From a virus: DNA of 27,325 nt. Shown piece by piece: positions 22,412-27,217 of this stretch. Each line of letters begins with the position of its first letter. Position 1 is the first letter of the stretch. Location: positions 1-27,325 of IMG/VR virus record IMGVR_UViG_3300027714_000096; one strand, given 5' to 3'. A model generated the notes under the pieces. That model searched no databases. It saw only the letters and a list, made by a program, of their open reading frames with translations, and had not been told where the DNA came from. The translations under genes and the position numbers were made by a program.

Positions 22412-22722
22412 TTAAATTAAAAAAGTGCCCGCCGATTTTTTGACCTTTACCCCCAAGCATATTTAAATGTATTTAAATATATTTGAAAAAGGGGGGGGTG
22501 CCTTTATTTATATGATAAGAGATGTATATTAGAAGACTTTTGGTTTCTCGGGGAGACTCAGGATACCCCCCACGCACCGGAAAGGCAACAAAAAAAGACC
22601 GTTTTTTTTCAAAAAGGGGGTGGGGCTATATTAAAATCGCCTTTAAATATCATTTTAAATACCATTTTAAACAATTACCTTAAACGATTACCTTAAATGA
22701 TTTCACTAAAGAAATCAACGGA
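22412..22722. other. Non-coding AT-rich region with runs and repeats, candidate replication origin
   Basis: No gene is seen here. The left part has three ~10-base TATTTAAAT-type repeats (22460-22485) ending in AAAAAGGGGGGGG. The middle has a short TCTC/GAGA hairpin (about 22546-22556), an A7/T8 snap-back (about 22590-22610) and a second AAAAAGGGGGTGGGG. The right part holds five tandem TTAAA repeats. The end has a weak 7-bp TGATTTC/GAAATCA stem at 22699-22718. AT-rich direct repeats beside G-runs at the border between two gene blocks resemble a duplex-unwinding region. No perfect DnaA box is seen in it. Confidence 0.4.
22643..22704. repeat. Five tandem 12-13 bp TTAAA-type iterons
   Basis: Units start at 22643, 22655, 22667, 22680 and 22693. 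They read TTAAATATCATT, TTAAATACCATT, TTAAACAATTACC, TTAAACGATTACC and then TTAAATGATTTC. The first two and the middle two are near-identical pairs. Regular spacing of about one helical turn suggests protein binding or easy melting, as in replication origins. Confidence 0.6.
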
Positions 22723-22977
22723 TTAAATAGGGTTGTGATTTTCTAGGCCATACATACGGGCGACACTGCCATCTGGTCTGCGGTTATCGTCAAGGTCTAT
22801 CTCCTCGGGTGGTGGCGCGAGTGGGTTACCACACGCAGTAAGGAAACGCTCCGCGTCAAAGCGTGGGTTGTCCTGCTCGAACTTAGCAACGGCAAGCAGT
22901 GCGAGTTTAGAGGCTGGCGCGCCTTGATTGGCTGCGTTAATAAGAGAGGCGATGAATTCGAAATGTTGTTTAGTCAT
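22723..22977 (-). CDS. Small hypothetical early-region protein (84 aa)
   Basis: The start at ATG 22977 (MTKQHFEFIASLINAANQGA) is chosen because the frame upstream overlaps the preceding gene. The first ~55 residues are helical (LALLAVAKFEQDNPRFDAERF). The C-terminus is Pro/Asp/Arg-rich. No family is recognised. It is the last gene before the AT-rich region. Three AGTGTTA-like repeats lie in the leader (22985-23012). Confidence 0.6.
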   Translation of the reverse strand: MTKQHFEFIASLINAANQGAPASKLALLAVAKFEQDNPRFDAERFLTACGNPLAPPPEEIDLDDNRRPDGSVARMYGLENHNPI

Positions 22978-23011
22978 AATATAATAAGTGTTAAGTTTAA
23001 TAGTGTTAGTG

Positions 23012-23374
23012 TTAATCTCTGCATCGGATGTCATTGCCATCATTATCATCGTACCATCCGATAACGGCTGAGCCATCCGAATCACGCACAATCTCCTTGC
23101 CATAAGCGTACTCACGCGCTGGCTTGTGTGATGGTGCTTTAGCATCAGCGGTGAACGTGCGGTGGTCTTCTAAGAAGTCTTGCACTTCATCCTCGGATGC
23201 GTAAAACACATCTTCAAATGCTACCGTGTCACCGTAGCCATCACCAAAGGCATTCTCTAACCATACACCCTCACAGGCTAGGATGGTGAGAAGGCGGCAA
23301 GGCTCGCCTGTGTTTGCATTGATGTAAATTCTGCCACATTGCAGATCCGTTGCTTTTTTGTTTTGTTCTTTCAT
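23012..23374 (-). CDS. Early-region protein with shared VRDSDGSAV...GWYDD tail (120 aa)
   Basis: The start at ATG 23374 (MKEQNKKATDLQ) is favoured over ATG 23380, since it leaves a usable leader of about 12 bases from the promoter at 23393-23430. The N-terminal ~60 residues form a small mixed domain (CGRIYINANTGEPCRLLTIL). The last ~32 residues (YGKEIVRDSDGSAVIGWYDD, then NDIRCRD) are almost the same as the tail of the gene at 26110-26406, while the N-terminal parts differ. The pair therefore share a C-terminal module with different heads. No function is recognised. Confidence 0.65.
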   Translation of the reverse strand: MKEQNKKATDLQCGRIYINANTGEPCRLLTILACEGVWLENAFGDGYGDTVAFEDVFYASEDEVQDFLEDHRTFTADAKAPSHKPAREYAYGKEIVRDSDGSAVIGWYDDNDGNDIRCRD

Positions 23375-23392
23375 AATCATTTAACTGTGTTA

Positions 23393-23430
23393 AGTATATC
23401 ACACGAGGTGAGACATCCGCTGTCCTACCT
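23393..23430 (-). promoter_or_regulatory. Extended -10 promoter with operator-like palindrome (type II, copy 1)
   Basis: Minus-strand TGATATACT gives an extended -10 (hexamer 23393-23398) without a usable -35. The -35 zone is filled by a 25-bp imperfect palindrome (23406-23430; arms AGGTAGGACA / TGTCTCACCT, 8 of 10 paired). The same arrangement recurs at 24705 and 27180, pointing to one regulator controlling all three. Confidence 0.7.
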
Positions 23431-23619
23431 GTTAACTTTCCCAACTTTCTTTACTGTGCGGGTGAATGGCTCACTGCCATCGGAGAAGCTCCGACGCCAA
23501 GCCTTGCCGTCTACGATACGTCGAGCGTGTGCCTCGTCCATCGCTTGGATGAATATCGATCCACCATCGGTGAAGGTTACGTTGAAAATTCTCTCTGGTT
23601 TCTTAGGTGTGTTTATCAT
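23425..23619 (-). CDS. EAHARR-family early protein, copy 1 (64 aa)
   Basis: The start at ATG 23619 (MINTPKKPERIFNVTF) follows the promoter at 23666-23694 with a leader of about 40 bases; an earlier in-frame ATG lies at or before the -10. The core FNVTFTDGGSIFIQAMDEAHARRIVDGKAW is related to the protein at 26462-26632 (EAHARR plus the strand before it). It reads as a beta-beta-alpha fold of small size. Its 3' end overlaps the palindrome of the next promoter by 6 bases. Function is unknown. Confidence 0.65.
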   Translation of the reverse strand: MINTPKKPERIFNVTFTDGGSIFIQAMDEAHARRIVDGKAWRRSFSDGSEPFTRTVKKVGKVNR

Positions 23620-23665
23620 AATCTTTTTAGTTTCTTCTGTTGTGTCTCTCACTTTCAATACGAAT

Positions 23666-23694
23666 AGTATACCTGAAAAAAACGAAAAAGTCAA
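23666..23694 (-). promoter_or_regulatory. Strong sigma-70-like promoter (type I, copy 1)
   Basis: TTGACT (23689-23694), a 17-base spacer and TATACT (23666-23671), preceded by AAAGAAAGTGA and followed by the leader GTATTGAAAGTGAGAGA. Upstream flank, hexamers and leader recur at three other sites in this region with small changes. Confidence 0.88.
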
Positions 23695-23710
23695 TCACTT
23701 TCTTTAAAAA

Positions 23711-23742
23711 CTATTCACAAAATAAATGGCAATTGTGAATAA
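23711..23742. promoter_or_regulatory. DnaA-box-like inverted pair (copy 1)
   Basis: CTATTCACA (23711-23719, plus) faces TTATTCACA (23734-23742, minus). The second matches the TTATNCACA DnaA-box consensus exactly. The pair lies between the type I promoter and the GC-rich hairpin, and the same layout is kept at two other sites in weaker form. Confidence 0.5.
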
Positions 23743-23763
23743 CTTTTGCTTGACAGGGGGCCT

Positions 23764-23822
23764 CGGCGGGGGGACCCTCGCAGATAGTACGTGTACGTAC
23801 TATCTCAGGCGGCCCGCCCCCG
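23764..23822. repeat. GC-rich hairpin with 24-bp palindrome (copy 1)
   Basis: The centre (23782-23805) is AGATAGTACGT, GT, ACGTACTATCT: 11-bp arms and a 2-base spacer. Outer arms of G-runs and C-runs can extend the stem (CGGCGGGGGG / CCCGCCCCCG with mismatches). The centre is identical in all three copies. TATATAAT follows on the plus side. No U-run follows in either direction, so it is not a standard terminator. Confidence 0.85.
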
Positions 23823-23856
23823 ATTATATAATGCAAGCCTTTTAATAGTAAAAGGT

Positions 23857-23925
23857 TTACCAGTCCATCCCGATGCATACGCCAAACATACACACCATAA
23901 TGATAAGTAAAGGATACAATTCCAT
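23857..23925 (-). CDS. Membrane micropeptide with a perfect ribosome site (22 aa)
   Basis: AAGGAGGT lies 8 bases before ATG 23925, the best ribosome site in the early region, and the upstream gene's stop is only 1 base away. The peptide begins MELYPLLIIMVCMFGV and ends MDW: one membrane helix with acidic ends. It resembles the 22-aa peptide at 25222-25290 (MEL start, LLII, MFG). It is the last gene before hairpin copy 1. The function is unknown; small phage membrane peptides can modulate host membrane enzymes or block lysis or superinfection. Confidence 0.55.
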   Translation of the reverse strand: MELYPLLIIMVCMFGVCIGMDW

Positions 23926-23926
23926 A

Positions 23927-24232
23927 CTAGGCTACCTCCTTATATACTGGGCTTGTGCGGTGACCTTCGCCGTAGGAAGGGCACATCGCTGTGACTTTTT
24001 TGTTGCCTGTTTGGGCGAACAGCTTGCCAACCGTATAGTCAACCCAACCGCGAGAGGTTTGCTGCTCACCGATGTACTCAATCGCATCTTGCTGGGCTGC
24101 GTGGAAAGTCAGAGTACCGACCTTGGCGCGAGTGCTGAAGTGAGCGCAAACAGAATCAAATCCGCTGAACTTGTTTGTGTGGCGAAATCCCTTTGCGTGG
24201 ATCTCGGTATAATAATGTTGTATGTCTCTCAT
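23927..24232 (-). CDS. Early-region hypothetical protein (101 aa)
   Basis: The start at ATG 24232 (MRDIQHYYTEIHAKGFRH) is preceded by the AAGATT leader common here; ATG 24262 would overlap the HAD gene. The protein is mixed alpha/beta with HTNKFSGFDSVCAHFSTRAK and QQDAIEYIGEQQTSRGWVDY. Its 3' end contains the AGGAGGT ribosome site of the next micropeptide. No family is recognised. Confidence 0.6.
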   Translation of the reverse strand: MRDIQHYYTEIHAKGFRHTNKFSGFDSVCAHFSTRAKVGTLTFHAAQQDAIEYIGEQQTSRGWVDYTVGKLFAQTGNKKVTAMCPSYGEGHRTSPVYKEVA

Positions 24233-24236
24233 AATC

Positions 24237-24680
24237 TTAATTAAATTCCTTCTGGTCTTCACTTACTAACTCACCCAGTTCACCCAGTCCATCTATGTTG
24301 CGTGGGTCATTGTCTACTAGCTTACGCATCACCCACTTAACGATACGCTGCTTGCGTTCGACTATTCTCTTGCTACTTACCTTTGCCCAATCGGCTGGCT
24401 CGTTAACGTCTACGCCTACAGTGATCACGCGCCCTACATTGAAATTCAATTTCTCAAGTGCCATCCGAATGAACCAAGCACTGTCATTGCCTCGTGCAGT
24501 GAGGATATCAACGTGCTTGCCTGAATCCCTGACCAGCTTGCCTAGTGGGGTGAGATCGCTTTCCTCTAGGTTAAGGATAGCGGCAGGATTAGTGAAATCA
24601 AATAAGCGTTTGGAGTCGCGCATCTCTTTGATGAGTGTGCCGTCTAGGTCAAATAATGGTTGTAAGGTTTCTTCTGTCAT
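24237..24680 (-). CDS. HAD-superfamily phosphatase-like protein
   Basis: The start at ATG 24680 (MTEETLQPLFDLDGTLI) is preferred, because ATG 24698 coincides with the expected transcription start of the promoter at 24705. Motif I is FDLDGTLI (nucleophile Asp11), motif II is HVDILTARGND (Thr in LTARG), a Lys-rich helix (SKRIVERKQRIVKW) follows, and motif IV is VDNDPRN. At 147 aa it matches small capless HAD or 5'(3')-deoxyribonucleotidase-type enzymes, which remove phosphate from nucleotides or from nucleic-acid ends. A role in nucleotide metabolism during takeover is likely; the substrate is not determined. Confidence 0.72.
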   Translation of the reverse strand: MTEETLQPLFDLDGTLIKEMRDSKRLFDFTNPAAILNLEESDLTPLGKLVRDSGKHVDILTARGNDSAWFIRMALEKLNFNVGRVITVGVDVNEPADWAKVSSKRIVERKQRIVKWVMRKLVDNDPRNIDGLGELGELVSEDQKEFN

Positions 24681-24704
24681 ATCGTTTTTAATTATCATAC
24701 GTAT

Positions 24705-24742
24705 AGTATATCACACGAGGTGGGACATTTGCCGTCCTACCC
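24705..24742 (-). promoter_or_regulatory. Extended -10 promoter with operator-like palindrome (type II, copy 2)
   Basis: TGATATACT (hexamer 24705-24710) is preceded by the 25-bp palindrome at 24718-24742 (GGGTAGGACG / TGTCCCACCT arms on the minus strand). It should drive the HAD gene. Confidence 0.68.
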
Positions 24743-24743
24743 T

Positions 24744-24908
24744 CTAACTTTCTTCATCCTCTACAGGGTGGAGGAAAGGGCCAAGGTGGGCGTTATCCCG
24801 TTGCCATTGGCGGTTGCCTTCCCGCACTTGCCGCACGGATTCGTTCCAGCGTTGCACACGGGCATCTGCCTTGCGTTGCTCTTCTTGTACTTCTTCTCTA
24901 GTTCTCAT
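24744..24908 (-). CDS. Small charged early protein (54 aa)
   Basis: ATG 24908 follows the type I promoter with a short leader containing GTATTGAAAGTGAGAGA. The peptide (MRTREEVQEEQRKADARVQR...) is a charged helix rich in Arg, Gln and Glu, with Trp residues and a Pro-containing end. Its stop lies 2 bases before the palindrome of the next promoter. The partial gene at 27212 ends in the same way at the same kind of palindrome. Function is unknown; nucleic-acid or host-protein binding is possible. Confidence 0.6.
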   Translation of the reverse strand: MRTREEVQEEQRKADARVQRWNESVRQVREGNRQWQRDNAHLGPFLHPVEDEES

Positions 24909-24932
24909 AAGTCTCTCACTTTCAATACGGTA

Positions 24933-24961
24933 AGTATATCACAAACATCCGCGAAAGTAAA
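24933..24961 (-). promoter_or_regulatory. Sigma-70-like promoter (type I, copy 2)
   Basis: TTTACT (24956-24961), a 17-base spacer and TATACT (24933-24938), which is also an extended -10 (TGATATACT). It shares the AAAGAAAGT upstream flank and the GTATTGAAAGTGAGAGA leader with the other type I promoters, but its -35 is weaker. Confidence 0.82.
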
Positions 24962-24977
24962 GAACTTTCTTTAAAAA

Positions 24978-24998
24978 CTATTAACAGGCTGTGAATAA
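24978..24998. promoter_or_regulatory. DnaA-box-like inverted pair (copy 2)
   Basis: CTATTAACA (24978-24986) faces TTATTCACA (24990-24998 on the minus strand), the latter an exact TTATNCACA match. The spacing between the two half-sites is much shorter than in copy 1. Confidence 0.45.
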
Positions 24999-25029
24999 CT
25001 TTCTGACCTTTACGCTTGACAAGCAGGCC

Positions 25030-25089
25030 GGCGGGGGGACCCTCGCAGATAGTACGTGTACGTACTATCTCGGCGGGTGGGCCCCCGCC
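25030..25089. repeat. GC-rich hairpin with 24-bp palindrome (copy 2)
   Basis: The central palindrome is 25047-25070, identical to copy 1. The outer stem is GGCGGGGG / CCCCCGCC plus an inner ACCC / GGGT pairing, the best-paired copy. It is preceded by TTGACAAGCAGGCC, shared with copy 3, and followed by TATAAAA. Confidence 0.88.
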
Positions 25090-25121
25090 TATAAAAGTAC
25101 AACTATTAAATACTAATTTCT

Positions 25122-25220
25122 TTATAATGTTTCTATGTAGATTCCTGCTACCAGTATAATCGCGAAGGATACGATACCGATAATAAGAACAAAATAAATA
25201 TCTCTGTAGTCGTCTTTCAT
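25122..25220 (-). CDS. Membrane micropeptide (32 aa)
   Basis: ATG 25220 lies one base after the stop of the 22-aa peptide gene (TGATATG). The sequence begins MKDDYRDIYFVLIIGIVSFA, has one membrane helix and ends YIETL. It is the last gene before hairpin copy 2. Stop-start coupling with its neighbours supports translation. Function is unknown. Confidence 0.5.
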   Translation of the reverse strand: MKDDYRDIYFVLIIGIVSFAIILVAGIYIETL

Positions 25221-25221
25221 A

Positions 25222-25290
25222 TCACTTTATACTTAAGTAAAAGGATCCAAACATAAATACAAAAACACTAATAATTAATAATAATTCCAT
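25222..25290 (-). CDS. Membrane micropeptide (22 aa)
   Basis: ATG 25290 directly follows the TAA of the upstream 55-aa gene (TAAATG). The peptide begins MELLLIISVFVFMFGSF and ends LSIK: a single membrane helix. It resembles the 22-aa peptide at 23857-23925 in its MEL start and MFG motif. It is followed after 1 base by another membrane micropeptide. Confidence 0.5.
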   Translation of the reverse strand: MELLLIISVFVFMFGSFYLSIK

Positions 25291-25458
25291 TTAGGCAAAT
25301 TCCCCCGTGCCGTGAACATACCAAACGGGATAAAGCTTCTCGTTGGCATATTGCGGAAAATGCATCTTAAAGTTTTGAAGCGCACCCGCCTTGTCAAATC
25401 CGCAAGTGTTGAATGTTTGCCCGTTGCGTAAGTTGATAGTAAATTTAAATCCTTTCAT
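25291..25458 (-). CDS. Small early protein (55 aa)
   Basis: The peptide begins MKGFKFTINLRNGQTFNTCG and continues KAGALQNFKMHFPQYANEKL, ending TGEFA. It looks like a small beta-alpha-beta domain. ATG 25458 has the AAGATT leader. The stop touches the next gene's ATG, so the genes to 25122 form a coupled string. No family is recognised. Confidence 0.55.
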   Translation of the reverse strand: MKGFKFTINLRNGQTFNTCGFDKAGALQNFKMHFPQYANEKLYPVWYVHGTGEFA

Positions 25459-25462
25459 AATC

Positions 25463-25651
25463 TTAAAAAGTTAAAATGTCAATTGCCTCAATAAGTTGAA
25501 ATCCAAAGTCTAAAATCACAGCAACAAATAAAATTGTCACAACGAACTTAATCATTGGCATAAACACTTCATCACGAAATGCTTGATTGAATGCTTCGTT
25601 TATGTCTTGCAATGTCCCGACTATGGGTAGTTTGTTTTTGTTTTTCATCAT
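25463..25651 (-). CDS. Small membrane protein (62 aa)
   Basis: The start at 25651 overlaps the upstream stop by 4 bases (ATGA); a second ATG follows at 25648. The N-terminal half is soluble and amphipathic (LQDINEAFNQAFRDEVFMP). A membrane helix follows (~35-53, FVVTILFVAVILDFGF). The end is acidic and hydrophobic. It is larger than the micropeptides nearby but has the same single-helix plan. Function is unknown. Confidence 0.6.
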   Translation of the reverse strand: MMKNKNKLPIVGTLQDINEAFNQAFRDEVFMPMIKFVVTILFVAVILDFGFQLIEAIDILTF

Positions 25652-25830
25652 AATTCAATTGGTCTTGCGCCCGTGAGGATGCCTTTAATGGCGGGTTGCA
25701 TATGCCCCACAACGTCCAGCCTTGCGAGAGCCTTGGCTTGTGGGGTTGGGTTGTTAGCTGCCCACTCATTCCACAATGGGGATGATGGGAGGGGTTTCGG
25801 TGCGCCTGTGGCGGTCAGTAGTTTTTTCAT
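25648..25830 (-). CDS. Small hypothetical early protein (60 aa)
   Basis: It begins MKKLLTATGAPKPLPSSPLW and is Pro/Ala-rich with a helical middle (AKALARLDVVGHMQPAIKGI), ending ARPIEL. It has no membrane segment. The AAGATT leader is present at ATG 25830, and it is coupled by ATGA to the membrane protein gene. The family is not recognised. Confidence 0.5.
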   Translation of the reverse strand: MKKLLTATGAPKPLPSSPLWNEWAANNPTPQAKALARLDVVGHMQPAIKGILTGARPIEL

Positions 25831-25835
25831 AATCT

Positions 25836-26102
25836 TTACGCCTCCGCCGTATCAAATGTGAATGTCTCGCCTTCGTCGCTTGAGTAAATCTCAAACAGTC
25901 GTTTAGTGATGGGGTTCCACACTTGCACAGTTTCAAGACCCGCGCCTTCACCATCAAATGTGTGCCAATTCATAATATGATATGTCCCCATTTTAATAGG
26001 ATGTTTCACCCGCGCATCGGTGCTGCGCCTGTGCAGAGTCACCTTGCCTTGGTTCAAGTCGTTGGGGTTGGTATCTTCGTAGGTTGCTTCGTACTGTTTC
26101 AT
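25836..26102 (-). CDS. Small hypothetical early protein (88 aa)
   Basis: The start at ATG 26102 (MKQYEATYEDTNPNDLNQGK) avoids overlap with the upstream gene; the frame open further upstream is a shadow of that gene. The protein is beta-rich with VKHPIKMGTYHIMNW and VWNPITKRLFEIYSSDEG. No family is recognised. It lies 7 bases past the GWYDD-tail gene and 5 bases before the next gene. Confidence 0.55.
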   Translation of the reverse strand: MKQYEATYEDTNPNDLNQGKVTLHRRSTDARVKHPIKMGTYHIMNWHTFDGEGAGLETVQVWNPITKRLFEIYSSDEGETFTFDTAEA

Positions 26103-26109
26103 AATCGTT

Positions 26110-26406
26110 TTAATCTCTGCAACGAATATCGTTGCCATTTTCATCATCGTACCATCCGACAACAGCCGAACCATCAGAGTCCCGCACAACTTCTTTGCCG
26201 TGCCAAAACTCGCGAGGTGACCAAGGTTTTTCTACCTTCGCCGCAATCTCTTCAATGGAGGTTACAAATGCACCGTTTGGGAGGTTGTCCCGCTTGTCGG
26301 CGATTAAGGTTGCGAGTTCCAAATTTTCGGTTTGGATCTCATACTCTCCGAATTGACCATAGCGGTCTTCGGTTTCTACTCTGAATTTTTTCATTTTGTC
26401 TTTCAT
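26110..26406 (-). CDS. Early-region protein with shared VRDSDGSAV...GWYDD tail, copy 2 (98 aa)
   Basis: ATG 26406 (MKDKMKKFRVETEDRYGQFG) follows the promoter at 26437-26465 with a leader of about 25 bases; the longer upstream frame is spurious. The head (~1-65) differs from that of the gene at 23012-23374. The tail HGKEVVRDSDGSAVVGWYDD, then NDIRCRD, is nearly identical to that gene. The head contains an ELATLIADKRDNLPNGAFVT segment similar in plan to the EAHARR proteins. Function is unknown. Confidence 0.65.
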   Translation of the reverse strand: MKDKMKKFRVETEDRYGQFGEYEIQTENLELATLIADKRDNLPNGAFVTSIEEIAAKVEKPWSPREFWHGKEVVRDSDGSAVVGWYDDENGNDIRCRD

Positions 26407-26436
26407 AATCTTGTTTCTCTCACTCTCAATACGTAA

Positions 26437-26465
26437 AGTATACCTGAAATTCTTTAAAAAGTCAA
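26437..26465 (-). promoter_or_regulatory. Strong sigma-70-like promoter (type I, copy 3)
   Basis: TTGACT (26460-26465), 17 bases, TATACT (26437-26442), with the GTATTGAGAGTGAGAGA leader. It overlaps the 3' end of the EAHARR copy 2 gene, so it gives an internal start for the second gene of the unit. Confidence 0.87.
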
Positions 26466-26632
26466 GCACTTTCTTTAACTTTTTCTGTGGGCAATACCCA
26501 CAGCACCTTACCAAGGGCCAATGCCCGACCCATACCCACCGCAACGCGGCGAGCGTGTGCCTCATTGTGGGCGTTGATAAAAGTGGTTTCGCCGTAGGCC
26601 CAACTGACTTCAAATGTTTGTTCTTTTTTCAT
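26462..26632 (-). CDS. EAHARR-family early protein, copy 2 (56 aa)
   Basis: ATG 26632 (MKKEQTFEVSWAYGETTFIN) follows the type I promoter at 26663-26691. The core FEVSWAYGETTFINAHNEAHARRVAVGMGR is related to the protein at 23425-23619 (FNVTF...EAHARRIVDG). It reads as a small beta-alpha domain ending in a hydrophobic stretch and KVKESA. In both units this family is the first gene after a type I promoter and is followed by a VRDSDGSAV-tail gene. Confidence 0.65.
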   Translation of the reverse strand: MKKEQTFEVSWAYGETTFINAHNEAHARRVAVGMGRALALGKVLWVLPTEKVKESA

Positions 26633-26662
26633 AATCTTTAATCTCTCACTTTCGATACGTAA

Positions 26663-26691
26663 AGTATACCTGAAAATTCTGGAAAAGTCAA
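26663..26691 (-). promoter_or_regulatory. Strong sigma-70-like promoter (type I, copy 4)
   Basis: TTGACT (26686-26691), 17 bases, TATACT (26663-26668), upstream flank AAAGAAAGTGA, leader GTATCGAAAGTGAGAGA. Very close in sequence to copy 1. Confidence 0.88.
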
Positions 26692-26707
26692 TCACTTTCT
26701 TTAAAAA

Positions 26708-26738
26708 GTATTAACAAAAAAGTTGCAAATGTTGATAA
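26708..26738. promoter_or_regulatory. DnaA-box-like inverted pair (copy 3, degenerate)
   Basis: GTATTAACA (26708-26716) faces TTATCAACA (26730-26738 on the minus strand), the latter one mismatch from TTATCCACA. It keeps the position between promoter and hairpin. Confidence 0.35.
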
Positions 26739-26759
26739 AAAAGACTTGACAAGCAGGCC

Positions 26760-26820
26760 GGCGGGGGGGGCCCGTGCAGATAGTACGTGTACGTACTATC
26801 TCGAGAGGTGGGCCCCCGCC
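26760..26820. repeat. GC-rich hairpin with 24-bp palindrome (copy 3)
   Basis: The central palindrome (26778-26801) is identical to copies 1 and 2. Outer arms are GGCGGGGG / CCCCCGCC, with the G-run lengthened to eight. TTGACAAGCAGGCC precedes it and TATAAAA follows. Confidence 0.88.
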
Positions 26821-26854
26821 TATAAAAAGGCAAGTATTAAATACTAGTTTTTTT

Positions 26855-26926
26855 CTAGTCGCTCCAAATATAATCGTCGGCGTTCCAACCTAGTATAATA
26901 ATCGCGATAATAAATATAATAATCAT
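26855..26926 (-). CDS. Membrane micropeptide (23 aa)
   Basis: ATG 26926 lies one base after the stop of the 75-aa gene, whose end supplies an AAAGG ribosome site. The peptide begins MIIIFIIAIIILGWNADDY and ends WSD: one very hydrophobic helix with an acidic C-terminus. It is the last gene before hairpin copy 3, as in the two other units. Function is unknown. Confidence 0.5.
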   Translation of the reverse strand: MIIIFIIAIIILGWNADDYIWSD

Positions 26927-26927
26927 T

Positions 26928-27155
26928 TTACCTTTCCATACTTTCTTCGTAGGTAAGCACTCGCGTGCCTTGGCTACCGATAATTTTCGAACGGTCAACG
27001 TAAACGTCAATCTCGTTTTCTGTTAGCTCTAACTCTTCACCGTCTTGATCGATCACGATCACGGTGTCAAATTCTGTGATTTCGTCAACTGTCATCAGTT
27101 GCATTCCTACGCGAACTTCGTCGCCTACTTTTACTTGTTGGTTTTCTATTGTCAT
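26928..27155 (-). CDS. Small acidic beta-rich protein (75 aa)
   Basis: It begins MTIENQQVKVGDEVRVGMQL and continues with short strands (VDEITEFDTVIVIDQDGEEL). It reads as an SH3-like or KOW-like small barrel and is acidic. ATG 27155 follows the type II promoter at 27180-27217 with a leader of about 20 bases. It is coupled to the membrane micropeptide. A binding role is possible; no family is certain. Confidence 0.6.
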   Translation of the reverse strand: MTIENQQVKVGDEVRVGMQLMTVDEITEFDTVIVIDQDGEELELTENEIDVYVDRSKIIGSQGTRVLTYEESMER

Positions 27156-27179
27156 AATCTTTAATCTTTAACTGCGTCT

Positions 27180-27217
27180 ATTATAGCACGGGAGGTGAGA
27201 CATCCGTAGTCCTACCT
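27180..27217 (-). promoter_or_regulatory. Extended -10 promoter with operator-like palindrome (type II, copy 3)
   Basis: TGCTATAAT (hexamer 27180-27185) is a near-perfect extended -10. The 25-bp palindrome at 27193-27217 fills the -35 zone. It should drive the 75-aa gene and its micropeptide. Confidence 0.72.

Noticed and set aside
22395-22460. Earlier start for the PhoH gene at ATG 22460
   Set aside because: The added 22 residues are unlike PhoH, overlap the AGTGTA element and AT-rich repeats, and lack a ribosome site.
23749-23754. TTGACA next to hairpin copies (also near 25016 and 26746) as plus-strand promoter -35
   Set aside because: The 17-base spacing leads into the G-run and hairpin with no AT-rich -10, so it is part of the shared repeat rather than a promoter.
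23764-23822. GC-rich hairpins as intrinsic terminators
   Set aside because: Neither strand has a U-run after the stem in any of the three copies; TATAAAA or TATATAAT on one side and TGTCAAG on the other follow instead.
26407-26613. Long N-terminal extension of the gene ending at 26110
   Set aside because: It runs through a strong promoter and the neighbouring EAHARR gene; the start at 26406 has the usual leader.
23393-27217. Palindromic repeats as a CRISPR array
   Set aside because: The copies are more than 1 kb apart, with genes between them and no regular spacers.
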